Below are positions 60,430 through 64,000 of a stretch of DNA of 64,000 nucleotides, in pieces (the first letter of the stretch is position 1; each line of letters starts with the position of its first letter). Origin of the DNA: Adenanthera pavonina. Taxonomy: Eukaryota; Streptophyta; Magnoliopsida; Fabales; Fabaceae. A program made the translations under genes and the position numbers. The stretch lies in NCBI GenBank assembly GCA_026686845.1, contig JAIVEN010000016.1:2125501-2189500 (forward strand). The letters are read 5' to 3'. Under the pieces are notes generated by a model. The model was not told where the DNA came from. It ran no database searches and saw only the letters and a list, made by a program, of their open reading frames with translations.

Positions 60430-63420
60430 AAAAGAGGAAAGGATGTTGCTGCAGAAAGGAGGCCACATATGACTCTTCTTCATTCCTCCACCTCTGTTCT
60501 TCTTCTCGCTCAATCACTCCACAGCTTCACTCCCATTCGGCTCTCTCTATCAATCCCAATCTTCATATTTCTCTCACTCGATAGAGGGGGAGAGAAAAAT
60601 GTGAATAAGGTTAACGACGCTTTCAAGGAAGTTCCATTGAAGCACCATCCTCTCAACCGAACGGCATTCATCGGTGGCTTTGATTGGAATCTATGGTCGT
60701 TCTTTTAATCTTCACCAAGCGTTACCCCTCTTTGCCTTCTACAACTGGACACCACCCTATCATTATCCTCCTGCGCCCAGTGACCGATGACTTCGAGGCA
60801 AAGACTTCTTTGGAGGAATAGATGTGACAAATTGCACCGATAAGCAAGGATTCTCACTGACCACCATTTCTTCATTTTCTTTGGTTTTCTTCTTCAATTT
60901 TGTCTCTTTTGTTTTTTTGTTGTTTTTCCATTTTGCAATCTATTTCTACTTCTAATTGCCAAACATTGATTAAGTTATAATCTGTATATAGATGGATTAC
61001 GGAAAGTTGTGATTTAAAAATTTGCTCCATTCTATGGAGGTAATTTTATGGGTTTTTAGAGAATTGTTTTTAATCCTAGGAAACTTTTGCAATCTTTATT
61101 AGATGTATAGAATAACATGTTCCAAAGGGACATATATTTGATCACTTTATGTAGATTTTGGGGAAGCTATTAGCAGGTGTTAAGCAATAGGTTTTTATTA
61201 GAAATTGATAAATGGGGGTTAAAGGTCAGAAGTTCAAGCTTTAGTAGCATAGAAGGATGAAAATTGAGTGTAAAATTACTGTTTTAACTCAATATGGTGC
61301 TTTCGTTCATAAAAATGAATAAATAAATAAATAAACCCAATATGGTGCTTGCCCATAAATGTGTGTGAAGAAAGTGTGACGAAGGGGAGGTGTTGGAATT
61401 TGTCCATGCACTTTAGGATCTGTAAAATGAATACAAGTTGCAGGAAGATGAGAGAAGCTTTTAATGCTCAACATATTGCTTAGCTATTCTATCTTATTTT
61501 CACAGTTGTGCCCCTGCAAAGTCAATCTCCTTGAAGGTCAAAGGTCAAGCTGACTTACTATTGAGTCTCTTGTGAGAATTGGAAACTGCTGTTAAATTAG
61601 AATGGCTTCTGTTCAGGAGAATGTTTAGCTGATGACGCATGGGACTTCGCAAAGCTGAAAGAGGCTATGCACAAAAGTTATTTGGAAGAGAAAGCTTTAG
61701 GAGATAGACAGTGAGATTAAAGACGATGAAACAGCTTAAAGAAGAAATCTATTGAGATTGTGGAACAGAGAAAAAGAGGAAAAATGTGAGGTCAGGGAGA
61801 AAAGACAATCAGTAATAGTCAGCATTAATTATAATGTCAGATGTGTTACGCACAGAAACCGCATAATACAAATACAAAATTGAAGGCATAAAAAAAGTAT
61901 TTTGTAACAGTGGATCCAATAGTAACATGAATCTAGGTACTATAAATCTAAAAAACATGACACCTAGAGTGGTTAAGAGGTTTGTGAATTTATGTTCCTT
62001 TTATAATCAGCATTTTTGTTTGCTTCTTTGTAGGTTATATTTCTTTTATATCAAGTTTTTAAATTTTGTAAATATTTAATAACATTTGTACCTTTGTATC
62101 TGTTCCTTCTTAAAATGTTTTTAAAATAACTCTGTTATTGCTCCAGTGACAGTTAATTAGTTGCCAAAGGTTGAGGCAGTTAAAAATGTTATGCATTTTG
62201 TCTAAGTTTTGGAATGATATGGTGACGTTGAACTCTTGGCTCTAGCTGCTTGATAATGTCCATTTTCATTTCAAGAGATGCACTATTTGCATCGAAGATA
62301 TCATAATGTGGTGATGTACTGACCAGAATGGTTTGTCTATAAATGTCAAGCACTGGCCTTGCTGTCAATTTTGTTCATTTTCAAAACACTTCTTTACCAC
62401 ATTCATAATGTTGTGATTATAGATTACTTAAGTGGTGGCATACATAGGCACAGTGCTTGAGATCTTAGCTTCCTCAATTAATCATTTTGCAGTTTGTCTT
62501 TTGTCCCAAAAGTAGAAGTAGGGACTTTATCTGATCTATTTCATATATAGGAAAATATGATAAGAAAATAGGGAGATTGTAAGTCAGTTAGAATACTCTA
62601 ATATGAATAATTTTGCAAATGATTGGAGGAAAGTGTTTTTAGATAAAATGGAATGATGAAGGAATGCTTGTAATGATCCTAGGACCTTAAAGTTCATGTG
62701 GCAAGTCAATTTATCACGTCATCCTTACTCTTTGCTTTTTTATTTTTATTTCTTTTTTCTTTTTTCTTTTAAATTACAAATTTCCTTCAACTTATTCATA
62801 CTAATGTTCTCTGTGATCATGTTATTGTCATAATGTGATATTTGATGGTTTATTTTTTTATCAACGAAAATGTATGTGACTTTTGGCTGCTTCACTTATA
62901 ATGCAATACTTTAATATTTGGTTGTATAGATTTTTAATGAAGGAGTATGTTCTTGGGTTGTGCAAATCATGCACTTGAAACTCTTGGATGTGATCCTTTA
63001 CATACATCAAGAATCATTAAACATAGTGGGACCAAGTTGTTACTTAAGTATAGCTTTCATTTTCTGTCTTTACTTGCTACTCCAAAATTTATAAGTCCAT
63101 CAGAATTTTTAGAATCAAGTTGCTTTGTGCCAGAAAATAATGTATAGCTTTGGTTTTGCATTTATATTGTTTTGCGAAGAAAATTATATAAACTTAAACT
63201 AATAGATCTGATAGGTGAATACTAATAATTGCAATTTAGAAGACATTTGACTTATTTGTGATTTGTTTATATTTGTTAGGAAATATAGAAAGCTAGATGC
63301 ACCAAAACCTTCACTAAGTATAGTTATGGAAATTGCTTTTAGGAGTACTCAACAACTTTCGAGAGACGAAAAACTTCTCCATGAACTAGAGAGCATGTGA
63401 CATGCTAATACATAAGGTGA
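60430..63420 (+). other. weak exon-like segments of an unrecognised gene
   Basis: An ATG-led, pyrimidine-rich frame at 60469-60708 (MTLLHSSTSVLLLAQSLHSF) has gene-like base composition but no domain. A segment near 61625-61707 encodes ADDAWDFAKLKEAMHKSYLE. A segment after an atttgttag acceptor at about 63279 encodes KYRKLDAPKPSLSIVMEIAF and ends in TGA near 63400. I could not join these in phase and recognise no family. It may be a real spliced gene, a decayed gene or chance. Confidence 0.2.
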
Positions 63421-64000
63421 ATCATCTTGGATCCCCCTTCCAAGGGATTAAATTAGAATTAACGTAGATGTCTCTCATAGAAAAGAGTTGCTGCTTGCAG
63501 TGATATTGTCAAAACTGATAAGGAGGTGAATCCTAGGATATGGGAGTATCCCACTCTTCTGCTTTGCTGAGTTATATCCTACTATGATATGGGGTTGAAT
63601 CCTAGGATAAAAGCAACCATGTATACAAACAATTATTCTAAATTATTGTAATCCATGAATAGATAAATGTAAGAAATTGAATTAAGTTACTTCTTTGTCA
63701 GAAAAAATTTAATTTAATTAAACAACATATTAACTCATTAAGTTTGAATGAGATCATTTATAGATCAGATTTCATTATCTAAATATGATAATGAGTTATA
63801 CAAATTGCAACTCCAGATACTACCATACGTGCGCACACATAGAGCAAAGTAGTACATTAAGACCAAAATGGACTACTCGATCATAATTGAAGATGCTGTC
63901 ATATCAGCTGGACTAAGTCTCTAACTTTTTTTTATTAAATCTGGATTCCAATTTTTATTAATAAAATAGTTGATCCGCTTACTAAGTATTTTGATAAGGA
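63421..64000. other. intergenic to window end
   Basis: AT-rich, with the word cctaggata repeated near 63531 and 63601. No gene seen. Confidence 0.5.

Overview
The window is nuclear DNA of a flowering plant, most likely a eudicot. It is AT-rich, has spliced genes with GT-AG introns, carries plant-type families (MIZU-KUSSEI 1-like, ANTH clathrin adaptor, fused RIBA riboflavin enzyme, secreted GH5 glucanase) and is full of plant transposons: a Ty3/gypsy LTR element, LINE remnants, MITEs and fold-back elements. I cannot name the species. There are no operons, CRISPR arrays or convincing tRNA/rRNA genes.

Layout. 1-8.7 kb: AT-rich intergenic DNA with a MITE-like repeat (about 4.06-4.70 kb) and exon-like debris of an unrecognised minus-strand gene (about 5.67-8.1 kb). 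8.76-10.16 kb: a decayed LINE 3' end. 11.31-12.92 kb: a large palindromic element with repeat-array arms. 12.9-15.9 kb: microsatellites and a MITE cluster. 15.89-16.87 kb (-): intact intronless ANTH-domain gene. 17-22.3 kb: intergenic, with a Stowaway-like MITE and a duplicated promoter segment. 22.30-22.96 kb (+): intact MIZ1-like gene. 25.49-31.03 kb (-): intact nine-exon secreted GH5 glucan 1,3-beta-glucosidase-like gene; all exon phases close to 513 aa. 31.8-33.65 kb: an orphan 5'-end-like segment and a second LINE RNase H remnant. 34.93-36.24 kb: a fold-back Mutator-like element with an exact 9-bp target duplication. 37.38-37.93 kb (+): small tail-anchored coiled-coil protein. 38.27-41.32 kb (-): seven-exon RIBA gene with two one-base frameshifts, probably a pseudogene. 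41.3-48.06 kb: intergenic. 48.06-57.57 kb (+): a complete, recently inserted Tat-like gypsy element with an antisense gene and an internal 61-bp tandem array. 57.6-64 kb: intergenic, with a TA-flanked MITE and weak exon-like segments of an unknown gene.

The host genes are unrelated single genes with no visible shared pathway. The richest signals are in the mobile DNA: the gypsy element has nearly identical LTRs yet at least three disabling lesions in pol, and two unrelated palindromic elements share a design in which the inverted arms are tandem-repeat arrays. I found no clear new defence or metabolic system.
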